Below, piece by piece: positions 18,550-28,312 of a DNA stretch of 42,861 nucleotides; the stretch's first letter is position 1; each line of letters begins with the position of its first letter. This DNA comes from Pseudomonas cerasi (GTDB lineage: Bacteria; Pseudomonadota; Gammaproteobacteria; Pseudomonadales; Pseudomonadaceae). The position numbers were made by a program, and so were the translations under genes. The notes under the pieces were generated by a model, which was not told where the DNA came from, did not search any database, and was given only the letters and a program-made list of their open reading frames with translations. Location of the stretch: NCBI RefSeq assembly GCF_900074915.1, contig NZ_LT222313.1, positions 58,485 to 101,345 of the forward strand. Reading direction: 5' to 3'.

Positions 18550-18625
18550 GTATGGTTGCTGTTGGTGGCATGCAGAAAGCCACTCGACTCTGAGGGGGCT
18601 AGTCATGCCGCCAGCGGAGAACGAG

Positions 18626-18913
18626 ATGAAACTAACTGCGGTGGCGACCATCCGGACGAATTTTCCAGAGGCTCACTTCTGGATTGTTCGAAGGGGCTCA
18701 GCAGAACATTGCGGCGAAGCGGTACGAGAGTTCAATCCAGAACATATCGGAATCCGAATAGACCGAACTGATCTGTTGTTACCGGACTACCTGTTCTACG
18801 CCCTTACCCACGTTCACCAGTCGGGGCATTGGAAGCAGTTAGCCACAGGGACACTGAGTCTGGTCAATATCCGTGTTTCAGACGTTCGAAGCATCGAGCT
18901 GTCACCACGGTGA
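18626..18913 (+). CDS. Hypothetical plasmid-type protein
   Basis: A 95-residue soluble protein: MKLTAVATIRTNFPEAHFWI, then REFNPEHIGIRIDRTDLLLP and TGTLSLVNIRVSDVRSIEL. The pattern (REFNPEHIGI, ATGTLSLVNIRVSDV) faintly recalls type I restriction specificity domains, but the protein is far too short. The ATG at 18626 with GGAG six bases upstream is preferred over an earlier in-frame ATG at 18605. It starts a run of co-directional genes reaching the integrase. Confidence 0.55.
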   Translation: MKLTAVATIRTNFPEAHFWIVRRGSAEHCGEAVREFNPEHIGIRIDRTDLLLPDYLFYALTHVHQSGHWKQLATGTLSLVNIRVSDVRSIELSPR

Positions 18914-18964
18914 AGACGGGGGCCATAAGGCCTCCACTTCTTCGATGAAATTGAGGAATGAGGA

Positions 18965-19381
18965 ATGAGAATAGACATACCGTTGTCGTCCGTTACCAAG
19001 CAGCAAGAGGTTATTTTTCAAGCTGCCGCCGAGGAAGGTATTAAGCAACTGAAAGCTAATCTGAATGCGCCCAGGCTTCCAAGACAGTCGGAACTGGACG
19101 AAAGCCTGTATAGCCGTACGCACCTGCTACGCGAGCATGAAGGGTGGGAACCGCCCTCTCCTGAAATTGTTGGAGCTTATTTCCGACATTTTCAGGGATG
19201 CTTCCCAGAGCACGGGACAGATGGAAAATTAGCCAAGCTACTGGGGCTTTCGTCTGATCGGCGCGTGCGTGATTACAAGCAGGGAGTAAGGAAGGTGCCT
19301 TATGGCGTCTGGCGACACTTCCTGGTGCTCACGGGGCGAGCCCCGCAGGACATCATCCCTGTATTGGCATTTATGGCGTAA
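18965..19381 (+). CDS. Hypothetical protein
   Basis: A 138-residue protein, MRIDIPLSSVTKQQEVIFQA at the start. The C-terminal half (TDGKLAKLLGLSSDRRVRDY, then VWRHFLVLTGRA) looks like a helix-turn-helix of the kind seen in small plasmid or phage regulators. A GAGGAATGAGG sequence precedes the ATG. It is 51 bases downstream of the previous gene, probably co-transcribed. Function unknown. Confidence 0.55.
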   Translation: MRIDIPLSSVTKQQEVIFQAAAEEGIKQLKANLNAPRLPRQSELDESLYSRTHLLREHEGWEPPSPEIVGAYFRHFQGCFPEHGTDGKLAKLLGLSSDRRVRDYKQGVRKVPYGVWRHFLVLTGRAPQDIIPVLAFMA

Positions 19382-19461
19382 AACCAGCGTTAAAAAGGAT
19401 GCCGGGGCATGGCTGTAACCATCCCCAGCTTGGAACACATCAAACCTGTCATGGCTAAAAT

Positions 19462-19668
19462 ATGCTCCTTAAAGAATATACCACCTACACCACCCTCCGA
19501 AGCCTGCCGATTGCTGAATTGGCCAATCCCGAACACCGGCCACTGCTGTTGTGGTTCGCCAGGGAGATTGCGGTCCCCTGTGTAGCTGAAGCTTTTATGA
19601 ATATCCTCCAGCAGGGCTCCCAAAAAGTGGTACCTATTGCCGTTATTTCTCCCCTAACCCCTGAATAG
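19462..19668 (+). CDS. Doubtful small ORF
   Basis: A 68-codon frame (MLLKEYTTYTTLRSLPIAEL ... PIAVISPLTPE) without a clear ribosome binding site. Helical, no family recognised. It lies just upstream of the first parA promoter. It may be real or the remains of a larger gene. Confidence 0.3.
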   Translation: MLLKEYTTYTTLRSLPIAELANPEHRPLLLWFAREIAVPCVAEAFMNILQQGSQKVVPIAVISPLTPE

Positions 19669-19689
19669 CCTCACGCTCCTAATACGTTT

Positions 19690-19745
19690 AAGGATATCTA
19701 TTTAATGTCCTATTGCTTGACAATAGGTATCAAAAGGATATTCTT
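19690..19745 (+). promoter_or_regulatory. parA-1 promoter with AAGGATATCCTT-type operators
   Basis: A TTGACA box at 19717-19722 and TATTCT at 19739-19744 (16-bp spacing) form a good promoter. AAGGATATCT (19690-19699) and AAGGATATTCTT (19734-19745, over the -10) match palindromes found after parA and after the RHH gene. Binding there would autoregulate the operon. Confidence 0.6.
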
Positions 19746-19776
19746 TTCATCATCCTATGGGGTTAAGGGAAAAACC

Positions 19777-20430
19777 ATGTCAGTCATTGTTATAGGCAAT
19801 ACGAAAGGTGGTGTTGGGAAATCTACCAACACTGTGCAGGTGGCTGTAGGGCGAGCCTTGCAGGGTAAGGACGTGCTGCTGGTCAACAGTGATCGCCAGT
19901 CATCCTCATCCAAGGCAATTGATCGTCGCGATGCAGCAGGTCTCACACCCAGCGTTACCTTGGTGGCTTACCCTGACGGTGAGCAACTGCGCACTCAAGT
20001 GTTGAGGCAGCTAGATAAGTACGACGACATCATCATTGATGCGGGCGGTCGCGATAGCAGCGCTTTTCGGCACGCGATGATGATCGCGGATGTGATGCTT
20101 GTCCCTATTGCTCCTGGAAATTTCGAGCTTGACGCGCTTGAAGATGAGTTGGTGCCTCTGATCATCGAAATCCAGGCATTACGTGGTGACAACCCTCTTC
20201 CCATCTATGCCTATCTCAATATGGCTGAGCCAAAAAAATACTCAAGCGACAACATTGGCACGCGCAAATCCATTGAAAACTACCCTCAACTGACATTGAT
20301 TGATTTGAGTATCGCCAGGCGTAAATCAATAGCCGCTGCATCGACCTTGGGCCTTGCAGTCAGTGAAATGAAACCCAAAGACCTCAAAGCTGTTAAGGAA
20401 ATTGATGCGCTCTTAGCTGCACTGTTTTGA
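19777..20430 (+). CDS. parA: ParA-family partition ATPase (module 1)
   Basis: A 217-residue ParA/MinD-type ATPase without the N-terminal HTH of type Ia proteins, that is the short type Ib class. Deviant Walker A is KGGVGKST (residues 10-17), the A' region is YDDIIIDAGGRDS, and Walker B-like VMLVPIAPGNFELDAL follows. It moves plasmid copies apart with a small DNA-binding partner. The ATG at 19777 with AAGGGA is chosen; the frame extends 24 codons further up but through the promoter. Partner gene at 20519. Confidence 0.85.
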   Translation: MSVIVIGNTKGGVGKSTNTVQVAVGRALQGKDVLLVNSDRQSSSSKAIDRRDAAGLTPSVTLVAYPDGEQLRTQVLRQLDKYDDIIIDAGGRDSSAFRHAMMIADVMLVPIAPGNFELDALEDELVPLIIEIQALRGDNPLPIYAYLNMAEPKKYSSDNIGTRKSIENYPQLTLIDLSIARRKSIAAASTLGLAVSEMKPKDLKAVKEIDALLAALF

Positions 20431-20437
20431 GAAATGA

Positions 20438-20468
20438 CCATAAGGATATTTTTACGATATCCTTATGG
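20438..20468. repeat. Perfect 12-bp inverted repeat between parA and its partner
   Basis: CCATAAGGATAT (20438-20449) and ATATCCTTATGG (20457-20468) with a 7-base loop. It contains the AAGGATAT motif seen at 19690, 19734 and 20782. It is a candidate centromere or operator for the RHH protein, and may also attenuate transcription. Confidence 0.6.
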
Positions 20469-20518
20469 TATCCTTGAAGTATTATTAGGGTATTTTTTAA
20501 GTATCAGGAAAATATATA

Positions 20519-20770
20519 ATGGCGATCATTCAAAGAGCACCTAAACCGGCGAGCGCCGACCGAGAGTCAAGTCAGGTCGCGGCTAAAGCAGCGGCCACCG
20601 CTCCCGATAGCAAGGCTAAGAAGAACATCAGAGGCAAGCGAGAGATGTTCCAAGTAGGTTTTGAGCCTGAGCTATTGGCTGAATTTGATGCTGCCCGTAA
20701 GCAACTGGGCCTGTCTCGACCAGCATTGATCAAAATTGCGGTGAGGCGGTTACTGGATGCTGGAGTTTAA
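20519..20770 (+). CDS. Ribbon-helix-helix partition partner (module 1)
   Basis: An 83-residue protein with a disordered basic N-terminus (KAAATAPDSKAKKNIRGKRE) and a C-terminal RHH-like fold (MFQVGFEPELLAEFDAARKQ, then LGLSRPALIKIAVRRLLDAG). This architecture is that of ParG/CopG-type centromere-binding proteins paired with short ParA proteins. AGGAA precedes the ATG. It presumably binds the AAGGATATCCTT sites that surround it. Confidence 0.75.
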   Translation: MAIIQRAPKPASADRESSQVAAKAAATAPDSKAKKNIRGKREMFQVGFEPELLAEFDAARKQLGLSRPALIKIAVRRLLDAGV

Positions 20771-20781
20771 AAGGATTCCAT

Positions 20782-20793
20782 AAGGATATCCTT
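20782..20793. repeat. AAGGATATCCTT palindrome after the RHH gene
   Basis: Perfect 12-bp palindrome, the cleanest copy of the motif found at 19690, 19734 and in the 20438-20468 inverted repeat. Likely a binding site of the module 1 partition protein. Confidence 0.5.
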
Positions 20794-20914
20794 TTAATGC
20801 TTTTAAGGGATTCTTATGAGGTCTTTTGGGTGTCTTTGCGGGATTGGCTGCCCTAGGGTGTTCGTGCAAGGCGAACCGAGGCGAAGCTGAGCGGTTTTCG
20901 GATCTAGTACGAAG

Positions 20915-20933
20915 AGGGTGTCTGAGGCACCCT
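20915..20933 (+). terminator. Probable intrinsic terminator
   Basis: AGGGTGTC/GGCACCCT stem with a short loop followed by TTATCGTTTCT. It lies downstream of the partition operon. The rest of 20794-21033 contains no supported gene. Confidence 0.5.
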
Positions 20934-21033
20934 TTATCGTTTCTGGCATTAGGCTGTAACCAGTCGATTAAATGGAACGGCAGGGCAGGGCGGCGTCTCC
21001 CATTAGGACATTTACACGTTCCAGTGAGGCTCT

Positions 21034-21651
21034 ATGTGCAGCCATTACGAAGCACCGTCACCCCACCAGGTCGCTGAAGCGTTTGGGGTCGAGCTGTGGC
21101 CTGGCTACATCGGCCCATTCCTACGCCGCCCAGACGGCCGGGCAGGTGACAACGATTCTTCTGCAACCATGGAAGTGCTGACCGGCTCCTTTGGGTTGAT
21201 CCCGTCCTGGAGCAAGAACAGCAAATTTGCCAAACACACGTACAATGCTCGATCAGAGACCGTGGCCGAGAAACCTTCATTTCGTCATGCCTGGCGTCAC
21301 GCCCAACACTGCATCATCCCTGCGGTGGCCATCTACGAACCGGACTGGCGATCAGGTAAGGCAATTGCCACGCGTATAGCCCGTGCAGACGGCGAGCTGC
21401 TGGGCATTGCGGGCCTGTGGGAACAGTGGCGCGATCCGGTCACCGAGCAGATCCTGCACAGTTACACCATGCTGACCGTGAATACAGATGATCACGACTT
21501 CATGAAGGCGTACCACAAGCCCCAGGATGAAAAGCGCATGGTCGTGATTTTGCCCAAGGGTTCGTATGCGGACTGGTTGAGCGCACGGCCGGAGCAGAGC
21601 GCAGCGTTCATGAACCAGTACCCGGCAGATCGGCTGACCGTGGACATGTGA
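21034..21651 (+). CDS. SRAP-domain protein (YedK/HMCES family)
   Basis: A 205-residue SOS-response-associated protein that forms a covalent crosslink with abasic sites in single-stranded DNA. The catalytic Cys2 is at the N-terminus (MCSHYEAPS). The other key residues are present: Asn71 in YNARSET, Glu102 in AIYEPDW and His161 in AYHKPQDEKRMVVIL, where the usual spacing HxRMPVIL is lengthened. The initiator Met must be removed to expose Cys2. GTGAGG precedes the ATG. SRAP genes on conjugative plasmids may protect incoming single-stranded DNA; that role is inference here. Confidence 0.85.
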   Translation: MCSHYEAPSPHQVAEAFGVELWPGYIGPFLRRPDGRAGDNDSSATMEVLTGSFGLIPSWSKNSKFAKHTYNARSETVAEKPSFRHAWRHAQHCIIPAVAIYEPDWRSGKAIATRIARADGELLGIAGLWEQWRDPVTEQILHSYTMLTVNTDDHDFMKAYHKPQDEKRMVVILPKGSYADWLSARPEQSAAFMNQYPADRLTVDM

Positions 21652-21841
21652 TGAGCCTTACCTGGAGCTGGTGATGGACAGGGTGACGTGTCGCGCTGGC
21701 TGTCACCGGCCACCAAGCCGCAGGCGCGGTAGCATTTTCCTATAACACCGCATAATCACTGGTGTTAGGCTTTTTCGGAGGCCCCCTGCTGACTCTCTTT
21801 GGAACGACAGCGAATTTTCGCCAATCCTGATAGAGAGTCCC

Positions 21842-22520
21842 ATGACAGCCAAGATCCGTCGTGCAACATCCCTACGACCTGGTCAATTCAAACACCTCAT
21901 AAGAGTGGCTTCGGTGACAGGCCGAATGCCAGAACGGGACGTGCTGCTGCTTTGGCTCACTCACACAACTGGCTTGCGCGTAACAGAACTAGCCCAGCTT
22001 GAAATATCCAACGTGCTACATCCATCTGGATCCGTGCGTTCAGAAGTGCACTTGTCTTCAGCGATCACAAAAGGCGCGCGTGCCAGAAACGTTTACCTCA
22101 CGCATGCCAGGTGCATCGATGCCCTAAAGCGTTGGTTGGACGTGCGATTGCAGCGTGGCTGGGGGGGGGGCTGGATCTGACGATTTTCGCGGCCTACGTC
22201 CAAGCTCAAAGCTCATTCTCAGCCACAAGGGTGAAGCGTTTGAGCTTGCATTCAAGCATCGCATGCTGGACAGCGGGCCGGAGGTATACAGGTGCTGTGA
22301 CACCCTGCAACAGACGTTCAGCCGCCTTTATCGTCAAGCGGGGATCAAGGGCGGATCGTCACACAGCGGTCGACGCACGTTAGCAGCGAAGGTACTCGCC
22401 GCGACCGGCGATGTAGAGATGGTCCAGATCCTTCTAGGCCATGCTTGCCTTGACCATTCGAAGCCGTACCTGTCAGTGGATCGAGCCACAATGCGGCGCG
22501 CTTTTGAGCTGGCATTGTAG
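21842..22520 (+). pseudogene. Small tyrosine integrase, frameshifted at a G10 tract
   Basis: The frame from 21842 carries the first Arg box (HTTGLRVTELAQLEI) and the Lys hairpin (SAITKGARARNVYL) but stops at 22178-22180, after ten G at 22161-22170. The second frame continues with SHSGRRTLAAKVLA (HxxR), LLGHACL and the Tyr in KPYLSVDR, and ends at 22520. With nine G the two halves join as one 226-residue recombinase. Homopolymeric G tracts slip easily, so this could be an on/off switch or simply a broken gene. IS21 copy B starts 15 bases after the stop. Confidence 0.75.
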
Positions 22521-22582
22521 ATACTATGTTTATATGTCAACGCCAACTAAAAAGTGACCCCCTTCCGTGCTAAATCGCCAAC

Positions 22583-24411
<1,829 letters not shown>

Positions 24412-24600
24412 ATTGGCAGCTCAAAGCCGCCAGTTTTACCCAGGGGGGTCAATTCTAGGTTGGCGTTAGGGGGTCATTTTTACAGTGGCGGTGACACCCA
24501 ATGACTCAACGAGCTTTTAAAGCTCTGAAGCCTTCTTCATAAAAATGATTGTTGGCTCACGCTGGGCCAACAATAGCGCATCTGGAGGCAATAAATTTAT

Positions 24601-24665
24601 GAGTTTATGAGCTTTTACTTGTTTGAGTTACTGGTATACTCGCTTGAGTAAAAGCACATAAAATC
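24601..24665 (+). promoter_or_regulatory. parA-2 promoter region with GAGT repeats
   Basis: TATACT at 24635-24640 is a good -10 with TTTTAC about 16 bases upstream. Short repeats of the type TTTGAGTT, CTTGAGTA and ATGAGTTTATGAG surround it, and similar ones recur at the start of and just after the partner gene (about 25325 and 25570). They are candidate sites for the RHH partner. Confidence 0.4.
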
Positions 24666-24683
24666 ATTTACTCAGGAGGTTTC

Positions 24684-25313
24684 ATGCGAGTCATTGCGGT
24701 GTTGAACCAGAAAGGCGGCTCAGGGAAAACGACAATCGCCACGCACCTGACGCGCGCTTTCCAGTTGGATGGGTCCAGTGTGCTGCTGGTGGATTCAGAC
24801 CCCCAGGGAAGCGCTCGTGATTGGGCAGCGGTGCTTGATGACAACCCTGTGACGGTTGTTGGTATCGACCGCCCTACCATCGACCGCGATCTAAAGGCGA
24901 TCGGGCACAAAGATATTGTTGTTATCGATGGGGCACCCCAGGCAGCAGACTTGGCTATCTCAGCCATCAAAGCTGCCTCCTTTATTTTGATCCCAGTGCA
25001 ACCGAGCCCGTATGACATTTGGGCTACAGCAGACCTCGTGGATTTGGTTAAACAGCGCATAGAAGTAACGGATGGTGCCTTGCAGGCAGCATTTGTCGTG
25101 TCGCGTGCAATCAAGGGTACGCGGATAGGTGCAGAGATTTCGGAAGCGTTGGCCGGCTATGGCCTCCCTGTACTGGAGTCGCGCATCACTCAGCGTGTGA
25201 GCTACCCAGGCACTGCCGCTCAAGGCACGACCATTCTCGATAGCGATCCAGAAAGTGACGGTGCGAAGGAAATTCGCGCGCTGATGACCGAGATAAAACA
25301 AAAACTTTTTTGA
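24684..25313 (+). CDS. parA: ParA-family partition ATPase (module 2)
   Basis: A 209-residue short ParA, unrelated at the sequence level to module 1 beyond the fold. Walker A is KGGSGKTT (residues 10-17), followed by LLVDSDPQGSARDWAA, IVVIDGAPQ and ILIPVQPSPYDIWAT. The AGGAGG at 24675-24680 gives a strong ribosome binding site. Followed at once by the small DNA-binding partner gene. Two different partition modules in one plasmid region suggest a co-integrate or captured module. Confidence 0.85.
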   Translation: MRVIAVLNQKGGSGKTTIATHLTRAFQLDGSSVLLVDSDPQGSARDWAAVLDDNPVTVVGIDRPTIDRDLKAIGHKDIVVIDGAPQAADLAISAIKAASFILIPVQPSPYDIWATADLVDLVKQRIEVTDGALQAAFVVSRAIKGTRIGAEISEALAGYGLPVLESRITQRVSYPGTAAQGTTILDSDPESDGAKEIRALMTEIKQKLF

Positions 25314-25333
25314 GCAAAGGAGCTAATGAGTTT

Positions 25334-25552
25334 ATGAGTGAAAAATTAAAAGGTGCTTTGAGTGCCGGCCGGCCAAGCGCGCGAAGCTCGAAGGCAACCA
25401 CCTTGGCAAGCTTGGCTGATAAGCCTGCGACGGTTCGAGTCAATTTTGACCTGGATCGGGAGCAACACATGAAGCTAAAGCTTTATGCGACGAAGCAGGG
25501 AAGGAGTATCAAAGAGGTATTGAGCGATTTTGTGGCCCAACTACCTGATTAG
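25334..25552 (+). CDS. Ribbon-helix-helix partition partner (module 2)
   Basis: A 72-residue protein: MSEKLKGALSAGRPSARSSK, then the RHH part ATVRVNFDLDREQHMKLKLY, then ATKQGRSIKEVLSDFVAQL. The form is that of small ParB/ParG-like partners. The ATG at 25334 is preferred; AAAGGAG at 25316-25322 lies slightly far, and an in-frame TTG at 25310 overlapping the parA stop is an alternative start. Confidence 0.7.
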   Translation: MSEKLKGALSAGRPSARSSKATTLASLADKPATVRVNFDLDREQHMKLKLYATKQGRSIKEVLSDFVAQLPD

Positions 25553-25681
25553 TAAGGGAAGTTCATTTGCTCATTTGAGTTTATGTTTAAAAACTCACTA
25601 TTTGGTTGAGCGAACGGCAACAGGCCAGAGGTGTGAAAAATTCGAGGGCTGATAGGCTCCATGGCCGAGACGCGTAAAGAA

Positions 25682-25924
25682 GGGGAGCCCGCAGAATTCG
25701 GAAAAAATCGTACGGTAAGCACTTCCGACATGGGACAGGCCCTCGTGCAGCCTGGACTGTGTCCGATTGAAGTACACCTCAACCCGGCGTCAGGCCGCTC
25801 ACCGGCACCGGGTCAGACTAGGACATTTACTGTATTTCCTGACGGATCGCCGTCAACTTCTAGGACCTCAACCTGACAAAATTCACGCTAGCGTACGATT
25901 TTTTCCGTTTTCTCTATTCGCCCC
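25682..25924. mobile_element. 243-bp Tn3-type miniature inverted-repeat element
   Basis: A class A 38-bp end facing left (GGGGAGCCCGCAGAATTCGG ... GTAAG, 25682-25719) and one facing right (GCTAGCGTACGATTTTTTCC ... CGCCCC, 25887-25924) enclose 167 bases without a gene. This is the only convergent pair of class A ends in the window. The interior is related to 13326-13475. The right end carries several changes near its outer tip. No 5-bp target duplication was found. Elements of this kind can move with a Tn3-family transposase supplied in trans. Confidence 0.75.
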
Positions 25925-26299
25925 CTCTACACCTTTAAAATCCCCGCCGGTTTTCCTAATCCTGCTGCGGACCACATCGAGCAGGACTTCTCATTCGACC
26001 GGTTGATGGATTTACGTGCGCCTCACATCTATGTGGCCAAGATCGATGGCGACAGCATGGAGGGTGCAAAGATTTTTCATGACAGCCTGGTTGTTGTGGA
26101 TCGATCCAGAAAACCGTCCAGTGGCAGCATTGTCATTGCTGCCGTGAACAACGAGCCGCTGTGCAAAATCCTCATCCTGCAGGGTGACCATGTCGTGCTG
26201 AAGTCAGCCAACCCCGCCTATCCGCCTCGGCATATCCTGGAAGGCGAAGAACTGTCGATATGGGGCGTTGTGAGACATGGCGTCACGAGCTTTGAGTAA
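25925..26299 (+). pseudogene. rulA: rulA/umuD, 5' truncated
   Basis: Reading in frame from the outer edge of the Tn3-type end: LYTFKIPAGFPNPAADHIEQ, with the Ala-Gly self-cleavage site, then HIYVAKIDGDSMEGAKIF with the catalytic Ser, then LCKILILQGDHVVLKSANPA with the catalytic Lys. The C-terminus is intact (VVRHGVTSFE). The native start codon and first codons are missing; TTG 26003 is the first usable in-frame start and lies after the cleavage site. UmuD' with UmuC makes error-prone polymerase V. The promoter with its SOS box is lost. Confidence 0.8.
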
Positions 26300-26336
26300 T
26301 AAGCCAACGCCGGTGTTTGGCCTGGTCGATTGCAAT
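26292..26336 (+). pseudogene. rulB: rulB/umuC 5' stub
   Basis: Starting at TTG 26292, overlapping the rulA end (ATG 26277 is an alternative), the frame reads LSNKPTPVFGLVDCN, the first strand of a UmuC polymerase with the metal-binding Asp. It then departs from the family, so only about 15 codons remain. Confidence 0.65.
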
Positions 26337-26348
26337 TGTTCCGGAACG

Positions 26349-26560
26349 CTGTTAACCGTTACAAGCGATAATTATCATATGAAACAGTTGATTAGGGTTA
26401 CTAACCGTTTATCGGATGGTGTCCAGCTCAGCCACAGGATGGCGTTTTCAGCTCATATTTGGTCAAAGTGGAAGGCGACAACATGCAGAGCGCCGGTATT
26501 TTTTTGGTGACGTCGTCATCGTGGATCGAGGCCGTTACGCTGAGCATGGGGATATGTTCA
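26349..26560 (+). pseudogene. Second umuD-like remnant with SOS-box-like sequence
   Basis: Around 26458-26500 one frame gives YLVKVEGDNMQSAGIF, the Ser-containing core of UmuD. After a T7 tract another frame gives FGDVVIVDRGRYAEHGD, the next UmuD segment, so one base was lost in the T run. Upstream, CTGTTAACCGTTACAA (26349-26364) is one base from the LexA consensus CTGT-N8-ACAG. No intact product. The remainder to 26662 has no supported gene. Confidence 0.5.
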
Positions 26561-26662
26561 ATCCTGACGAGACCTATTACGCTTGGGTAATTGCACTCCA
26601 CCTGACCACCCTCTTACGGACAAGATTTAACGAGGCAGCCGGCTGTTTGTATGGTGGGAGGC

Positions 26663-26700
26663 CTTAACTGACTTCCCTGTTCCATTGCTCCCCGGACCCC
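26663..26700 (+). repeat. Tn3-type 38-bp end, class B (B4), before the effector operon
   Basis: Begins CTTAACTGAC and ends with the same 22 bases as B1 (core GTTCCATTGCTCCCCGGACC). The outer end faces right and lies 15 bases before the hrp box, so an element ended precisely at the edge of the effector promoter. Confidence 0.7.
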
Positions 26701-26715
26701 AAGTTCACGTGGCCT

Positions 26716-26743
26716 GGAACCTTACGGAGGTTCACGCCACCAA
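26716..26743 (+). promoter_or_regulatory. hrp box of the shcO1-hopO1-hopT1 operon
   Basis: GGAACC (26716-26721), 15 bases, CCACCAA (26737-26743): a consensus HrpL promoter. The chaperone ATG follows at 26775. Confidence 0.9.
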
Positions 26744-26774
26744 GTGCTCATTCGAACCTAAAGGTATTCACACC

Positions 26775-27203
26775 ATGCGCACATCCGTTAATGGTCTGCT
26801 TGAGCACAGCCTGAAGACCCTGGGCTTTGATACTTCGGCATTGCAGGCCTTGCGCGACGACGGTTATTTACTGTGGCAAGGCAAGGATAAGCAAGCCAGT
26901 CTTCTGGTTCCCTCTACTGACGGCGACGCGCTTTTCGCTATCTGTACCTTGAGCCGTGTCGATCCCGAGCACGACGGACGTCTGCTGGCGCTTGCATTGC
27001 ACCTGAACCTGTCTCCTGTCCACACGATGAGCGCATGTATAGCACTTGATGTCGAGCAAAACACGTTGTGTCTTCGCTACACCCATGACCTTGGCGGGAA
27101 CGGGGCAGATACCCTGTTGCTTGCGCTCGAAAACGCCCAAGCGCTTGCTGAACAGATCAAGCAGGTAATCGAAAACTTTAGGCACGATCAGGGACGCCGA
27201 TAG
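26775..27203 (+). CDS. shcO1: Type III chaperone, ShcO1/ShcS family
   Basis: A 142-residue acidic CesT-type secretion chaperone (MRTSVNGLLEHSLKTLGFDT ... IKQVIENFRHDQGRR) that keeps its effector competent for the Hrp type III system. ShcO1, ShcS1 and ShcS2 are close homologues known to substitute for each other; the position before hopO1 favours ShcO1, whereas the adjacent HopS-like stub would suit ShcS1. The ATG at 26775 lies after the hrp box, so the longer frame beginning at 26685 cannot be used. First gene of the operon. Confidence 0.85.
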   Translation: MRTSVNGLLEHSLKTLGFDTSALQALRDDGYLLWQGKDKQASLLVPSTDGDALFAICTLSRVDPEHDGRLLALALHLNLSPVHTMSACIALDVEQNTLCLRYTHDLGGNGADTLLLALENAQALAEQIKQVIENFRHDQGRR

Positions 27204-27219
27204 ATAAAAGGAGGTTGCT

Positions 27220-27297
27220 ATGAAAATATCCGGCTCCACATCTTCTGCAAACACCCCAACGGATTCAGCGCAGAAGTCCTCTCCAAAGGACTGCTGA
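27220..27297 (+). pseudogene. HopS-like effector N-terminal stub
   Basis: After a strong AAGGAGG site, an ATG opens MKISGSTSSANTPTDSAQKS, then SPKDC and stop. In the next frame the sequence continues LLSGLARKSAE, which fits HopS-type effectors as I remember them, so a frameshift has cut the gene. It retains a type III secretion-like N-terminus rich in Ser and Thr. The 150 bases up to hopO1 contain no other gene. Confidence 0.55.
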
Positions 27298-27455
27298 GTG
27301 GGTTGGCCCGCAAATCAGCAGAGTGAGGGCAGAAATTGGTCCCCAGAAAAGCAAGGTAAGCTCGTTCGATTTAAAAATCGGCTTGAAAAACGAGAACGGC
27401 GCGGACGTGTTAATTGTTCAGCGTTTCTTTAAACTTTAAGTGAGTGATTTTATTT

Positions 27456-28307
27456 ATGGGTAATATTTGTGGTACTTCTGGCTCCAATCATGTGTATAGT
27501 CCGCCTATTAGCCCTCAACATGCATCTGGTTCGTCCACACCAGTGCCCAGTGCTTCTGGGACGATGCTTTCTCTCAGTCATGAACAAATATTAAGCCAGA
27601 ACTATGCTAGCAATATAAAGGGGAAATATCGCACGAACCCCCGAAAAGGACCATCTCCTAGGCTTTCTGATACGCTGATGAAGCAGGCGCTGTCTTCAGT
27701 GATCACACAAGAGAAAAAGCGACTTAAAAGTCAACCAAAGTCAATAGCCCAAGATATTCAGCCTCCAAACAGCATGATCAAAAATGCACTTGATGAAAAA
27801 GACAGCCACCCTTTTGGTGATTGCTTTTCAGACGATGAATTTCTTGCGATCCATCTCTATACGAGTTGTCTTTACAGACCGATCAACCATCATCTGCGGT
27901 ATGCCCCGAAAAATGATGTCGCGCCTGTTGTCGAGGCAATGAATAGCGGTTTGGCCAAACTTGCTCAATACCCTGATTATCAGGTGTCTGGTCAGCTGCA
28001 TAGAGGCATCAAGCAAAAGATGGATGATGGTGAAGTTATGAGTCGCTTCAAGCCGGGTAATACTTATCGTGATGACGCGTTCATGAGCACATCGACTAGA
28101 ATGGATGTTACAGAAGAATTTACTTCCGATGTCACGTTACATCTGCAGTCCTCATCAGCCGTCAATATAGGTCCCTTTTCAAAAAACCCATACGAGGACG
28201 AAGCGCTCATCCCGCCCCTGACGCCTTTCAAAGTAACCGGTCTGCACAAGCAGGACGATAGGTGGCACGTCCACTTGAACGAGATCGCAGAGAGCTCTGA
28301 CGAGTGA
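27456..28307 (+). CDS. hopO1-1: Type III effector HopO1 (ADP-ribosyltransferase-like)
   Basis: A 283-residue effector delivered into plant cells. The start MGNICGTSG gives an N-myristoylation Gly2 and a palmitoylation-type Cys5, fitting plasma-membrane targeting in the host. A Ser-rich secretion region follows. The C-terminal half has the R-S-E mono-ADP-ribosyltransferase signature: Arg183 in QLHRGIKQK, STS at 211-213 in DAFMSTSTR and ExE at 247-249 in YEDEALIPP. HopO1-1 is reported to act at plasmodesmata. The ATG at 27456 is chosen for the acylation motif; an in-frame ATT-preceded frame begins 4 codons earlier. AT-rich relative to the backbone. Confidence 0.9.
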   Translation: MGNICGTSGSNHVYSPPISPQHASGSSTPVPSASGTMLSLSHEQILSQNYASNIKGKYRTNPRKGPSPRLSDTLMKQALSSVITQEKKRLKSQPKSIAQDIQPPNSMIKNALDEKDSHPFGDCFSDDEFLAIHLYTSCLYRPINHHLRYAPKNDVAPVVEAMNSGLAKLAQYPDYQVSGQLHRGIKQKMDDGEVMSRFKPGNTYRDDAFMSTSTRMDVTEEFTSDVTLHLQSSSAVNIGPFSKNPYEDEALIPPLTPFKVTGLHKQDDRWHVHLNEIAESSDE

Positions 28308-28312
28308 CTCAT

